Below are positions 19,358 through 27,771 of a DNA stretch of 64,000 nt, piece after piece. Numbering within the stretch: position 1 is the first letter of the stretch; every line of letters begins with the position of its first letter. Both the position numbers and the translations under genes were made by a program. The notes beneath the pieces are model-generated. The model had not been told where the DNA came from and searched no databases. It was given only the letters and a program-made list of their open reading frames with translations. This DNA is from Thermopetrobacter sp964430935 (GTDB lineage: Bacteria > Pseudomonadota > Alphaproteobacteria > Rhizobiales > Aestuariivirgaceae): contig CAYSHK010000051.1 of the NCBI GenBank assembly GCA_964430935.1, positions 1-64,000 of the forward strand. Reading direction: 5' to 3'.

Positions 19358-21412
19358 ATGACGGACAAGACGGGCGGAAGACCGGCGGGTCCGCGGTGCA
19401 TCGCGCTCGTGGGCCCCTATCAGAGCGGCAAGACCACGCTGCTGGAGGCCATTCTCCACCGTACCGGCGCCATCTCCCGCAAGGGTTCCGTGAGCGCCGG
19501 GAACACCGTCGGCGACGCCTCCAGGGCGGCACGCTCCCATGGCATGAGCGTGGAGCTGAACGTGGCCGCGACGGATTTCCTCGGCGACACATACACCTTC
19601 ATCGACTGTCCCGGATCCGTGGAATTCTCCGGTGACTGCCGGGCCGCGCTGGTGGGTTGCGACGCCGCGGTGGTGGTCATGGAGGCGGATCCGAAGAAGG
19701 CCGCGGCGCTCCAGGTGATCCTGAAGCAGCTGGACGAGATCGGCCTGCCGCGCATTCTGTTCATCAACAAGATCGACAAGGCGGAGGGCGGCGTCCGCGA
19801 CATGCTGGAATATCTCCAGCCCGTATCCGAACAGCCGCTCGTGCTCAGGCAGGTTCCCATCTGGAAGAACGGAATCGCCGTGGGTTCCGTCGATCTGGCG
19901 CTGGAACGCGCCTACATCTACCGCGAGGGCGCCGAATCGGAAGTCGTCGAGATCCCCGAGGACGTGAAGGAACGCGAGGAGGAGGCCCGCTTCGAAATGA
20001 TGGAGAAGCTGGCCGACTACGACGACGATCTTCTGGAGACGCTGCTTTCGGACATGGAGCCGCCCAGGGACCAGATCTTCGAGGATCTGCACAAGGAACT
20101 CGCGGAAGGGCTGATCACGCCCGTCCTGCTCGGATCCGCGGAGAACGAGAACGGCATTCTGCGTCTGCTCAAGACGTTGCGCCACGACGTGGACGGCATC
20201 GCGAGAACCCGGCGGCGGCTCGGTGTCGACGCGGACCTGAAAGGCGCGGGCTACGTGATGAAGACGTTCCACACCCAGCAGGGCAAACTGTCCCTCACGC
20301 GGGTCCTCGCCGGAGAACTGAAGGACGGCGACACCGTTTTCAACGCCGCCGGGGAATCTTCGCGCATCGGCGGCATGTTCACCCTGTTCGGCCAGGAAAC
20401 CCGGAAGGTTTCCTCCGCGGCGGCCGGCGACACCGTGGCCCTGGGCCGTCTGGAGGGCATCCGCACCGGCGACGCGGTTTCCGTGGACAAGGAGGAGGTT
20501 CCGGAGATTTCCGTGCCCGCCCCCGCCATGCCCGTCTACGGGATGGCCATCACGGTTCCGGACAAGAAGGACGAGGTGAAGCTCTCCGCCGCCATGGCGA
20601 AGCTGCTGGAGGAGGATCCCTCGCTCACCCTGAAGCACGATCCCGATACCAGGGAAATGGTGCTCTGGGGCACCGGCGAAATGCATCTGCGCGTCGCGCT
20701 GGAGAAGCTGAAGGACAAGTTCGGCGTCGCGGCGGAGGCGCAGCCGCGCCGCATCGCCTTCAAGGAGACCATCCGGAAGAAGGCCAAGGCCCGCGGACGC
20801 CACAAGAAGCAGACGGGCGGACACGGCCAGTTCGGCGACGTGGTGATCGAAATCCGCCCCCTGCCCCGCGGCGGCGGCTTCGAGTTCACCGACACCATCA
20901 CCGGCGGCGTGGTGCCCAAGCAGTACATCCCCGCGGTCGAGGCGGGCATCCGCGAATACGCCGAGAAGGGACCGCTCGGCTTCCCCGTCGTGGACTTCGC
21001 GGCCAATCTGGAGGACGGCAGCTACCACACGGTGGACTCGTCGGAGCTCGCCTTCAAGATGGCCGCGCGCCTCGCCATGACGGAATGCATGAAGGAAGCC
21101 TCCCCCGTGCTTCTGGAGCCCGTCGTCAAGGTGGAGATCCACGTTCCCAACGAGGCGACCTCCAGGGTGACGCAGATCGTGTCCGGCCATCGCGGCCAGA
21201 TCCTGGGCTTCGCGCCCCGCGAGGGCTGGGAAGGATGGGACACCGTCGAGGCGCACATGCCCGAGGCGGAGATCGGCAACCTCATCGTCGAGCTGCGTTC
21301 GGCCACCGCCGGCGTGGGCACGTTCGAATTCGAGCATGACCACATGGCCGAAGTGACCGGAAGGCTGGCCGACGAGATCGTTGCGAAGTACGGAGCCGGT
21401 GCCGAAGGCTGA
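19358..21412 (+). CDS. EF-G-like translational GTPase (FusA2 type)
   Basis: A 684-residue paralogue of elongation factor G. The GTPase domain has G1 as GPYQSGKT, G4 as NKID and G3 as DCPGSVEF at residues 83-90. Canonical EF-G has DTPGH here, so the catalytic switch II histidine is replaced by Ser87. Domains II to V follow: a beta-barrel with LTRVLAGELKDGD, DPSLTLKHDPDTREMVLWGTGEMHL, the domain IV loop GGHGQFGDV and the C-terminal ferredoxin-like fold. The lack of a long G' insertion and the DCPG motif place it with the EF-G-like proteins of alphaproteobacteria rather than FusA, which sits with rpsL/rpsG elsewhere. Its function is not established. AAGGAGGAAAC precedes the ATG. Confidence 0.92.
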   Translation: MTDKTGGRPAGPRCIALVGPYQSGKTTLLEAILHRTGAISRKGSVSAGNTVGDASRAARSHGMSVELNVAATDFLGDTYTFIDCPGSVEFSGDCRAALVGCDAAVVVMEADPKKAAALQVILKQLDEIGLPRILFINKIDKAEGGVRDMLEYLQPVSEQPLVLRQVPIWKNGIAVGSVDLALERAYIYREGAESEVVEIPEDVKEREEEARFEMMEKLADYDDDLLETLLSDMEPPRDQIFEDLHKELAEGLITPVLLGSAENENGILRLLKTLRHDVDGIARTRRRLGVDADLKGAGYVMKTFHTQQGKLSLTRVLAGELKDGDTVFNAAGESSRIGGMFTLFGQETRKVSSAAAGDTVALGRLEGIRTGDAVSVDKEEVPEISVPAPAMPVYGMAITVPDKKDEVKLSAAMAKLLEEDPSLTLKHDPDTREMVLWGTGEMHLRVALEKLKDKFGVAAEAQPRRIAFKETIRKKAKARGRHKKQTGGHGQFGDVVIEIRPLPRGGGFEFTDTITGGVVPKQYIPAVEAGIREYAEKGPLGFPVVDFAANLEDGSYHTVDSSELAFKMAARLAMTECMKEASPVLLEPVVKVEIHVPNEATSRVTQIVSGHRGQILGFAPREGWEGWDTVEAHMPEAEIGNLIVELRSATAGVGTFEFEHDHMAEVTGRLADEIVAKYGAGAEG

Positions 21413-21450
21413 TCCGGCCACCGGATGGCGGCACCGCCGGCCGAACGGCG

Positions 21451-21486
21451 AGGACCCCGCAACAGCCCGTCGCGGGGTCCTTTTTT
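21451..21486 (+). terminator. Terminator after the EF-G-like gene
   Basis: AGGACCCCGC (21451-21460) pairs with GCGGGGTCC (21472-21480), followed by TTTTTT at 21481-21486. It stops plus-strand transcripts; on the other strand it lies 22 bp past the ptsN stop but lacks a T-run. Confidence 0.92.
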
Positions 21487-21507
21487 CATGTCCGACGATC
21501 TCCGGCG

Positions 21508-21972
21508 TCAGGCGGCCTGGAACGACGCCTGTTCCGTGATCAGTGCATACAGCGCGTCCCGGTCCGAGGTGGCCCGCAGCTTGTCGACGAGCTGCGCGTT
21601 GCGCAGCAGGCGGGAAACCCTGGCCAGGGCCTTCAGATGGTCCGCACCCGCACCTTCCGGCGCCATGAGCAGGAAGACGATGTCCACCGGCTGATGGTCG
21701 GGCGCATCGAAATCCACCGGACGGGTCAGTCTGGCGAACAGCCCATGCACCCGGTCGATCCCGGCGAACCGGCCATGCGGGATGGCGATGCCGTTGCCGA
21801 GCCCGGTGGAGCCCAGCTTCTCCCGCTGCATGAGCGCATCGAAAATGGTCCGCTCGTTCAGACCGGTGAATGCCGCCGCCCTGTCCGAAAGAAGCTGCAG
21901 CAGCTGCTTCTTGCTGCCCGCCTGCACAGCGGGCAGGACGTTGTCGGCGCTGATGATCTTGGATAGCTGCAT
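21508..21972 (-). CDS. ptsN: Nitrogen PTS EIIA component PtsN
   Basis: A 154-residue EIIA-Ntr protein. The phosphorylated histidine is in GNGIAIPHGRF at about residue 66. The N-terminal helix MQLSKIISADNVLP, the hydrophobic core PVDIVFLLMAPEG and HLKALARVSRLLR match the family. Phosphate comes from NPr and EI-Ntr; the protein usually acts by binding partners such as potassium transporters or kinases. It is the last gene of the rpoN-hpf-ptsN set, the order seen across proteobacteria. No NPr gene lies here. Confidence 0.96.
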   Translation of the reverse strand: MQLSKIISADNVLPAVQAGSKKQLLQLLSDRAAAFTGLNERTIFDALMQREKLGSTGLGNGIAIPHGRFAGIDRVHGLFARLTRPVDFDAPDHQPVDIVFLLMAPEGAGADHLKALARVSRLLRNAQLVDKLRATSDRDALYALITEQASFQAA

Positions 21973-22126
21973 GTGTGCCTTTTATACCTTTGTCGCCCTT
22001 CGCGGAAGATCCTTGCCTTCAGGGGTGGAGAAACGCACCGTCTCTCCTCCGCCTTGACGCGTTCCGTTTCACATCGGGGCGTTGTTCGGTGCGGCCTCGC
22101 GCCTTCCGCGCGGGAGTTTCCGGCCT

Positions 22127-22723
22127 TCAGCCTCCCACGGCTTCGCAGGGGCCGGGGTCTATCCAGCCAATATGGCCGTCGTCGCGGCGATAGACAATGT
22201 TCACTCCACCATGATTCGCATTGCGGAACAGCACGAACGCCATGGTGCCCAGCTCCAGCTGCATCACGGCCTCGCCGACGCTCATCTCGGAAATCTTCGA
22301 GGTGGTCTCGGCCACGATGGCGGGAACGAACTCCTCCTCCGCGGCCTCGCCCTCGTCCTCCTCTTCGCTCTGCGGGGCGATGACGAAAGTCTGCGCGGGA
22401 AACGCCTCCATCGGCTTGGCGCGCTTCTTGGTGTGGCTGACGAGACGTCGCTTGTAGCGGCGCAGGCGCGTCTCCATGTGCTCGAGCGCCTCGTCGAAAC
22501 TGGAATAGGCGTCGCCTCCGCTGCCGGAGGCCTGAAGGACAAGACCGGTGGGGAGGTGCACGGTGCACTCCGTCCAGAACCGCCCGCGCTGTTTCTCGAC
22601 CACGACCTGCGCACTGACCGCGCCGTCGAAATACTTCCGGATCCCGTCCGTCAGGCGGTCCTCCACGTGCTTCCTGAAGGCCTCGCCGATGTCCAGGTTC
22701 TTGCCGCTGGTATGAATTTGCAT
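22127..22723 (-). CDS. hpf: Ribosome hibernation promoting factor, long form
   Basis: A 198-residue long-type HPF. The N-terminal ribosome-binding domain spans about residues 1-95 (QIHTSGKNLDIGEAFRKHV, DAYSSFDEALEHMETRLRRY). A charged, acidic linker (QSEEEDEGEAAEEE) joins it to a C-terminal dimerisation domain of about 55 residues (GEAVMQLELGTMAFVLFRNA, GGVNIVYRRDDGHIGWIDP). Long HPF alone drives 100S ribosome dimers in stationary phase. It lies between rpoN and ptsN on one strand with gaps of about 160 bp, which may hold internal promoters. Confidence 0.96.
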   Translation of the reverse strand: MQIHTSGKNLDIGEAFRKHVEDRLTDGIRKYFDGAVSAQVVVEKQRGRFWTECTVHLPTGLVLQASGSGGDAYSSFDEALEHMETRLRRYKRRLVSHTKKRAKPMEAFPAQTFVIAPQSEEEDEGEAAEEEFVPAIVAETTSKISEMSVGEAVMQLELGTMAFVLFRNANHGGVNIVYRRDDGHIGWIDPGPCEAVGG

Positions 22724-22890
22724 GATGGACTGTCTCTTCTCTTATCGTGTCATGAGACGGTGTGACATGCGCGATCCGCCGCGATGGCACGCCGGATCCG
22801 CACATTGGCATTATGTCCCAAACGGGTCGTCTTTTCCAGACTGGCGGGCCGGCCGCACCGCCGGAGCCCGATGTCGTCTCGCGGTCGGAA

Positions 22891-24450
22891 TCACCCTGCC
22901 AGCAGCTTCTTCTCCCTGCGCCGCTGCAGGGAGGAGGGGATGCCCATGGCCTCCCTGTATTTCGCCACGGTGCGCCGGGCGATCTCTATTCCCTCGGAGC
23001 GGAGGATGTCAACAATCTTGTCGTCGGAAAGCACCTTTTTCGGATCTTCCGCATCGATGAGCTGCCGGATGCGATGGCGCACGCTCTCCGCGGAGACCGC
23101 CTCGCCGCCCGCCGAGGTGGTGATGGCGGTGGTGAAGAAGTACTTCATCTCGAAGACGCCCCGTGGCGTCGCCATGTACTTGTTGGAGGTGACGCGGGAG
23201 ACGGTGGATTCGTGCATGTCGATCGCCTCCGCCACCTGCTTCAGGGTGAGCGGCCTGAGCGCCTCCACGCCCCTGGTGAGAAAGGCGTCCTGCTGGCGCA
23301 CGATCTCTCGGGCCACGGCGAGAATGGTGCGCGCCCTCTGGTCCAGACTGCGGACCAGCCAGTTGGCGCTGCTCATGCAGGCGCTGATGTATTCCCTGTC
23401 CTCCTCCCGTGTCGCGGATGCCTGCACCATCGCGTAGTAGCGGTTGTTGACAAGGACACGGGGGAGGGTCTCGGTGTTGAGCTCCACCAGCCAGGAGCCG
23501 TCGGGAGCCATGCGCACGAACACGTCGGGCACCACCGGCTGGACCGTGAGCGGCCCTATGACGCCGCCCGGCCGGGGATTGAGCGCGCGGATCTCCTCGA
23601 GCATGTCGCGCAGATCCTCTTCTCCGACGCCGCAGATCCTGCGCAGACGGTCGAAATCGCGGGTGGCCAGCAGCTCAAGATTGTCCACCAGTTTCTCCAT
23701 GGCGGGATCCAGGCGGTCCCGCTCCCGCAGCTGGAGCATCAGGCATTCGCGCAGATCGCGGGCGAAGACGCCGGGCGGATCCATGGTCTGCATGCGCTCG
23801 AGCGTCCGCTCGACCAGCTCCACCGGCGCGCCGAGCTGTTCGGCCACGGCCTCCAGCGGCTCGCGCATGTATCCCGCCTCGTCCAGCAGGCCGATCAGAT
23901 GATGGCCTATGATCCGCATCGCCGGATCCTTGACCACCAGCGGCAGCTGCTCCTCGAGATGCGCGGCCAGCGTCGTCTCGGAACCCACGGTTTCCTCGAG
24001 CGAGCGCCCCTCGCCGTCGGGAACCGCCCCGCCTCCGCCGCCCATGCCCGACCAGCCGGAATCGCGCATGCCCGCAGGGGCCGGAGCCGGCAGATCCTGG
24101 GGGCTGTCGGAGGAGAACATCTCCGAGACGTCGGCGTCCAGATCCGCCATCCGCTCGCCGACATCGGCGGGGCCGTTCATGGTGTCGGAGAGATCCGGAA
24201 CCTCCTTCGCGGCCTCCGCATCCTCCCGCGCCTCAGACGGTTCGGGGGGCTCCTGGTCCGGCTCGCGGCGCCGGTTCTCCGGTTCCTCGAGCTCCGTGCG
24301 CTCCAGCAGGGGGTTGCGTTCCAGTTCGGCTTCCACGAAGGCCTGAAGCTCGATGTTCGACATCTGCAGCAGCCGGATGGCCTGCTGCATCTGCGGCGTC
24401 ATGACCAGGGTCTGTCCCTGGCGGATTTCCAGTCTCTGACGCAACGACAT
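22891..24450 (-). CDS. rpoN: RNA polymerase sigma-54 factor
   Basis: A 519-residue sigma-54. Region I is the Gln- and Leu-rich N-terminus (RLEIRQGQTLVMTPQMQQAI, NPLLE). An acidic region II follows (about 50-130). The core-binding domain, the helix-turn-helix (TLKQVAEAIDMHESTVSRVT) and the RpoN box ARRTVAKYREAMGIP near the C-terminus, which reads the -24 element, are all intact. It directs transcription of activator-dependent genes, typically nitrogen metabolism and motility. It lies downstream of lptB as in most proteobacteria. No enhancer-binding activator is in the window. Confidence 0.98.
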   Translation of the reverse strand: MSLRQRLEIRQGQTLVMTPQMQQAIRLLQMSNIELQAFVEAELERNPLLERTELEEPENRRREPDQEPPEPSEAREDAEAAKEVPDLSDTMNGPADVGERMADLDADVSEMFSSDSPQDLPAPAPAGMRDSGWSGMGGGGGAVPDGEGRSLEETVGSETTLAAHLEEQLPLVVKDPAMRIIGHHLIGLLDEAGYMREPLEAVAEQLGAPVELVERTLERMQTMDPPGVFARDLRECLMLQLRERDRLDPAMEKLVDNLELLATRDFDRLRRICGVGEEDLRDMLEEIRALNPRPGGVIGPLTVQPVVPDVFVRMAPDGSWLVELNTETLPRVLVNNRYYAMVQASATREEDREYISACMSSANWLVRSLDQRARTILAVAREIVRQQDAFLTRGVEALRPLTLKQVAEAIDMHESTVSRVTSNKYMATPRGVFEMKYFFTTAITTSAGGEAVSAESVRHRIRQLIDAEDPKKVLSDDKIVDILRSEGIEIARRTVAKYREAMGIPSSLQRRREKKLLAG

Positions 24451-24633
24451 CGGCCCGTTTCGCCCTCACAAGCTACGAACATGGCGGCCGCCGGCATTTT
24501 CCGGTCGGCCGCCGCATTATAACCCAAGGGCCTTACAAGCCGTAAATAATCGTGCTCCCGGTATGCAAAAAGCGTTCCACGCCGTCGCGGACATCTCCGC
24601 GCATGCCTCGCGGCGGCCGCGCCGCGACACGTT

Positions 24634-25410
24634 TCAGAGCGAAAATCCCTCGCCGAGATAGTAGCGGCGGACGTCCGGATTCTCGACGATCTCCCGGGGG
24701 CTTCCCTCGGTCAGGACCCGCCCGTCATGGATGATGAGCGCGCGGTCGATGAGTTCGAGGGTTTCGCGTACGTTGTGATCCGTAATAAGCACCCCGATTC
24801 CCCGAGAGGTAAGCTTTCGCACCAGCTGGCGTATATCACTGATCGCAATTGGATCAATCCCTGCGAAGGGCTCGTCGAGAAGCATGTATCGGGGACGCGC
24901 AGCAAGGGCTCTTGCGATTTCCACCCGGCGACGCTCTCCGCCAGAGAGCGCAACAGCCGGCGAATGCCGTAGGTGCGATATCTGAAACTCATCGAGCAAC
25001 TCACGCAACTGACGTTCGCGCTCGGAGCGGCTTTTCACGCGCAGCTCCAGAATGGCGCGAATGTTCTCCTCCACCGTGAGCCCTCGGAAGATGGATGCCT
25101 CCTGCGGCAGGTAGCCGATGCCCAGGCGGGCGCGGCGGTACATGGGCAGCAGGGTCACATCCTCCCCGTCGAGCTCGATCGTGCCCTGATCGGCGGCGAC
25201 CAGACCGGTGATCATGTAGAACACCGTGGTCTTGCCCGCGCCGTTGGGGCCGAGAAGGCCGACAGCCTCCCCGCGGCAGACCGAAAGGGACACGCCCTTC
25301 ACCACCGGACGGCGCCGGTAGGTCTTGACCAGCCGTGTCGCGACGATGCCCTCCGAAGGGCCGCAGCGCCGCGTCAGGACGGCTTCGTCATTGGTCCGTG
25401 TCGTGTCCAT
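24634..25410 (-). CDS. lptB: LPS export ABC transporter ATPase LptB
   Basis: A 258-residue cytoplasmic ATPase that powers the LptB2FGC machine moving lipopolysaccharide off the inner membrane. Walker A GPNGAGKTT, Q-loop GYLPQEASIFR, signature LSGGERRR, Walker B YMLLDEPFAGID and the H-loop ITDHN are all present. It has about 20 extra N-terminal residues compared with E. coli LptB. The ATG at 25410 has a GGAAACC site. Between about 24766 and 25016 the codon usage shifts sharply (see the separate entry) while the protein stays typical. It sits 102 bp after lptA, and lptFG are not in the window. Confidence 0.97.
   Translation of the reverse strand: MDTTRTNDEAVLTRRCGPSEGIVATRLVKTYRRRPVVKGVSLSVCRGEAVGLLGPNGAGKTTVFYMITGLVAADQGTIELDGEDVTLLPMYRRARLGIGYLPQEASIFRGLTVEENIRAILELRVKSRSERERQLRELLDEFQISHLRHSPAVALSGGERRRVEIARALAARPRYMLLDEPFAGIDPIAISDIRQLVRKLTSRGIGVLITDHNVRETLELIDRALIIHDGRVLTEGSPREIVENPDVRRYYLGEGFSL
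24766..25016 (-). other. Segment of atypical codon usage inside lptB
   Basis: Over about 80 codons, from the RQLRELLDEF region through the ABC signature and Walker B to just past the H-loop, third positions are only about 56% G or C by my hand count, while the flanking parts of the same gene are near 90%. Codons such as TTT, ATA, CTA, AGA, ATT and CTT cluster here and are rare in the rest of the window. The reading frame and all motifs are intact. A homologous replacement by a lower-GC lptB fragment would explain it. The edges are approximate. Confidence 0.55.
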
Positions 25411-25512
25411 TCGGTTTCCGCTCGACGGTGATTCAACAGGAACATGCTTAAGAATGCGTGAAGATGCCGGAAGGGAATTTCATCGCCCGTTTTCCCTGTT
25501 CCGCGCCATGCC

Positions 25513-26055
25513 TCATTTCGTGGAGAAGACGCCGTGCACCCGCCCCTTGCGCCCGGCCTCCACGCGCGAAACGTTGGTCTTCAGATTGGCGAAGAGCTTC
25601 TGACCGCGCACGAGGGTCTTCTTCTTGCGGATGGTCACGTTTCCGGTGACCCAGAGCAGCTCCTTCTTCACGTCCATCCGGGCCCGTTCGCCCGTGATGG
25701 TCTGCTCCGGGGAGACGATCTTCACGTGCCCCTCCGCGGTGAGGAACGTCGCATCCGTCTTCTCGTTCCCCGCCTTGTCCTTGACCTTGCTGTATTCCAC
25801 GATCAGACGGTCCGTATAGAGCGTCACATCGTCGCGAACGGCCTTCACGTTGCCGGTGAAGACGGCCCGGTTGCGGTCGTCCTGGATCTCCATGGCATCG
25901 GCCGTGACGTCCACCTTCCTGGTCTGCTGGGCCTTCTTCATGGATTTCGTGTCCACCGCCTTCTGCGCGGCATGGGCGCCGTGCGGCACCATCGCCGGAA
26001 GCGTCATCAGCCCCAGACCGAGAGCCGCCGCCATCATGGAGAGTTTCCGCATCAT
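25513..26055 (-). CDS. lptA: Periplasmic LPS-binding protein LptA
   Basis: A 180-residue periplasmic protein of the OstA/LptA beta-jellyroll fold that bridges LptC and LptD. The signal peptide ends near GAHAAQ (residues about 27-31). The mature part has VDVTADAMEIQDDRNRAVFT, GNVKAVRDDVTLYTDRLIVE, a second repeat with AEGHVKIVSPEQTITGERA and GNVTIRKKKTLVRG. The start ATG at 26055 lies within the lptC stop (ATGA), so the two are coupled. A tandem ATG at 26052 is equally possible. Confidence 0.94.
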   Translation of the reverse strand: MMRKLSMMAAALGLGLMTLPAMVPHGAHAAQKAVDTKSMKKAQQTRKVDVTADAMEIQDDRNRAVFTGNVKAVRDDVTLYTDRLIVEYSKVKDKAGNEKTDATFLTAEGHVKIVSPEQTITGERARMDVKKELLWVTGNVTIRKKKTLVRGQKLFANLKTNVSRVEAGRKGRVHGVFSTK

Positions 26056-26762
26056 CGTGTCTCCTCGTTCCGTTTCCCGCCTTCTCCGGGAGGTTTCCCG
26101 CCTCCGGCGCCGCCGTCGGCCTGCGCGTCCTCCTCGCCGAAGGTGGCATGCACGCCGCCGCTGAAGACCACCCGGCCGGCCCCGCGCGCGCTGCGCATGC
26201 CGTGCGCCCGTATGACGCCGTCGCCGGAGCGCATGACCACCGGAGCGTCGGTGACGATCTCCTTGGTGCGCAGCAGCAGCCGGGCCCGCGGCGTGGTGAG
26301 CACGTAGCGCCCCTTCGAGGCGATGCGCACGTTGCCGATCAGCTCAGCCTCCTCCTGGCGAATCAAGTATACGGCCTTGTCGGCCCGAAATGTAATGATT
26401 TCACCGTCCGTCCTGCGCAGGGTCCCGTCCACGTCCTCGAGGAAGACCTTGTTCTTCGCCGCGTCGGGACGCCGGGACAGCTTCGCCCGCAGGACGAAGG
26501 GCTGGGATTCCTCGTCCAGCCCCGTCACCTTCGTGTTGCGGACCTCTATGGTGCGGGCGTCCAGCGTGTGCACCTCCAGGTTCGGAAGCTGCACCTTCTT
26601 CGAGGCGAACATGCCCGCCGTCCAGGCGAACCAGCCGAGGGCGCCCACGGCCGCGAGCAGCAGCAGGATCGACAGCCAGGCCGTCAGGGGCCGCCGCCGC
26701 CGGTGCCTGACCAGCAGGTCCTCCAGCCCTCCGGATCGATCGTCGCGTTCGTCGGCCGTCAT
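26052..26762 (-). CDS. lptC: LPS export protein LptC
   Basis: About 236 residues from ATG 26762, chosen because it follows a GGCGGTGGG stretch and clears the accD stop; an ATG at 26822 would overlap accD. A short basic cytoplasmic tail (VRHRRRRPL) leads to one membrane helix (TAWLSILLLLAAVGALGWF), then a periplasmic LptC domain with VHTLDARTIEVRNTKVTGLD, VFLEDVDGTLRRTDG and IRQEEAELIGNVRIAS. A Gly/Ala/Asp-rich C-terminal tail of about 30 residues is unusual. LptC passes LPS from LptB2FG to LptA. It lies 34 bp after accD, an unusual neighbour. Confidence 0.9.
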   Translation of the reverse strand: MTADERDDRSGGLEDLLVRHRRRRPLTAWLSILLLLAAVGALGWFAWTAGMFASKKVQLPNLEVHTLDARTIEVRNTKVTGLDEESQPFVLRAKLSRRPDAAKNKVFLEDVDGTLRRTDGEIITFRADKAVYLIRQEEAELIGNVRIASKGRYVLTTPRARLLLRTKEIVTDAPVVMRSGDGVIRAHGMRSARGAGRVVFSGGVHATFGEEDAQADGGAGGGKPPGEGGKRNEETR

Positions 26763-26796
26763 CCCACCGCCTTTCTCCGGGATGTCCGGAAGGCCG

Positions 26797-27732
26797 TCAG
26801 GATCCTGACGCCTCCGCGGCATCCGCGTCCGCCGTCTCCTCCTTCCGCTGTCCCGTGGAAGGCCGGTACGGCTTCGCCTCCCGGTGCGTCAGCACCGAGA
26901 CGAGGCGCGAAATGGTGGCGCGCATCTCGTGACGCGGCACCACCGCGTCCACCATGCCGTGCTCGAGCAGATATTCGGAGCGCTGGAATCCTTCCGGCAG
27001 CTTCTCGCGGATGGTCTGCTCGATCACCCGGGGGCCGGCGAAGCCGATGAGCGCCCCGGGCTCCGCGAGATGGACGTCGCCGAGCATGGCGTAGGACGCC
27101 GTCACGCCACCCGTCGTGGGGTGGGTGAGCACCACGATGTAGGGCAGTCCCGCCTCCTTCAGCTCCTGCACCGCTATGGTGGTGCGCGGCATCTGCATCA
27201 GGGAGAGGATGGCCTCCTGCATGCGGGCGCCGCCGGATGCGACGAAGAAGACGAACGGAGCGCGCCGGCGCACCGCCTCGCGCATGGCGGTGATGATCGC
27301 CTCGCCCACGGCCATTCCCATGGAGCCGCCCATGAACTCGAAGTCCTGCACGGCGATGACCGTTTCCATGCCGTCCAGCCTCCCCGCTCCGGCGAGGATG
27401 GCATCGTCGCGCCCGGTCTTGGCGCGGGCCGCCTTCAGCCGGTCCGCGTATTTCCTGCTGTCGCGGAACTTCAGAGGATCCGCGGGCACGGAGGGAAGTT
27501 CCAACTCCTCGTACTCTCCGCCGTCGAACATGTGTTTCAGGCGCTCTTCGGCCGGCATGCGCATGTGGCAGCCGGAATCGGGCACCACCCACAGATTGGC
27601 TTCGAGATCCTTGTAGAAGACCATCTTGCCCGTCTCCGGGCACTTGATCCACATGTTCTCCGGCATTTCGCGCTTCTGCGTGCCGAGAAAGCTGCGGATC
27701 TTCGGTCTGACGAAATTCTTGATCCAGTTCAT
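26797..27732 (-). CDS. accD: Acetyl-CoA carboxylase carboxyltransferase beta subunit
   Basis: A 311-residue subunit that, with AccA, transfers carboxyl from biotin to acetyl-CoA to make malonyl-CoA for fatty acids. The crotonase-fold core is clear: FGGSMGMAVGE-like (FMGGSMGMAVGEAIITAMRE), FFVASGGARMQEAILSLMQM, LTHPTTGGVTASYAMLGDV, AEPGALIGFAGPRVIEQTI. The N-terminal zinc finger is degenerate: one Cys in WIKCPETG and one in PDSGCH remain where four are expected, a form also known from rhizobia. It lies 39 bp after trpA and before lptC. The usual partner folC is not here. Confidence 0.96.
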   Translation of the reverse strand: MNWIKNFVRPKIRSFLGTQKREMPENMWIKCPETGKMVFYKDLEANLWVVPDSGCHMRMPAEERLKHMFDGGEYEELELPSVPADPLKFRDSRKYADRLKAARAKTGRDDAILAGAGRLDGMETVIAVQDFEFMGGSMGMAVGEAIITAMREAVRRRAPFVFFVASGGARMQEAILSLMQMPRTTIAVQELKEAGLPYIVVLTHPTTGGVTASYAMLGDVHLAEPGALIGFAGPRVIEQTIREKLPEGFQRSEYLLEHGMVDAVVPRHEMRATISRLVSVLTHREAKPYRPSTGQRKEETADADAAEASGS

Positions 27733-27771
27733 GGTCGTAAAATCCTGCCCCCGGTTTCACGTCCGCCGCAT

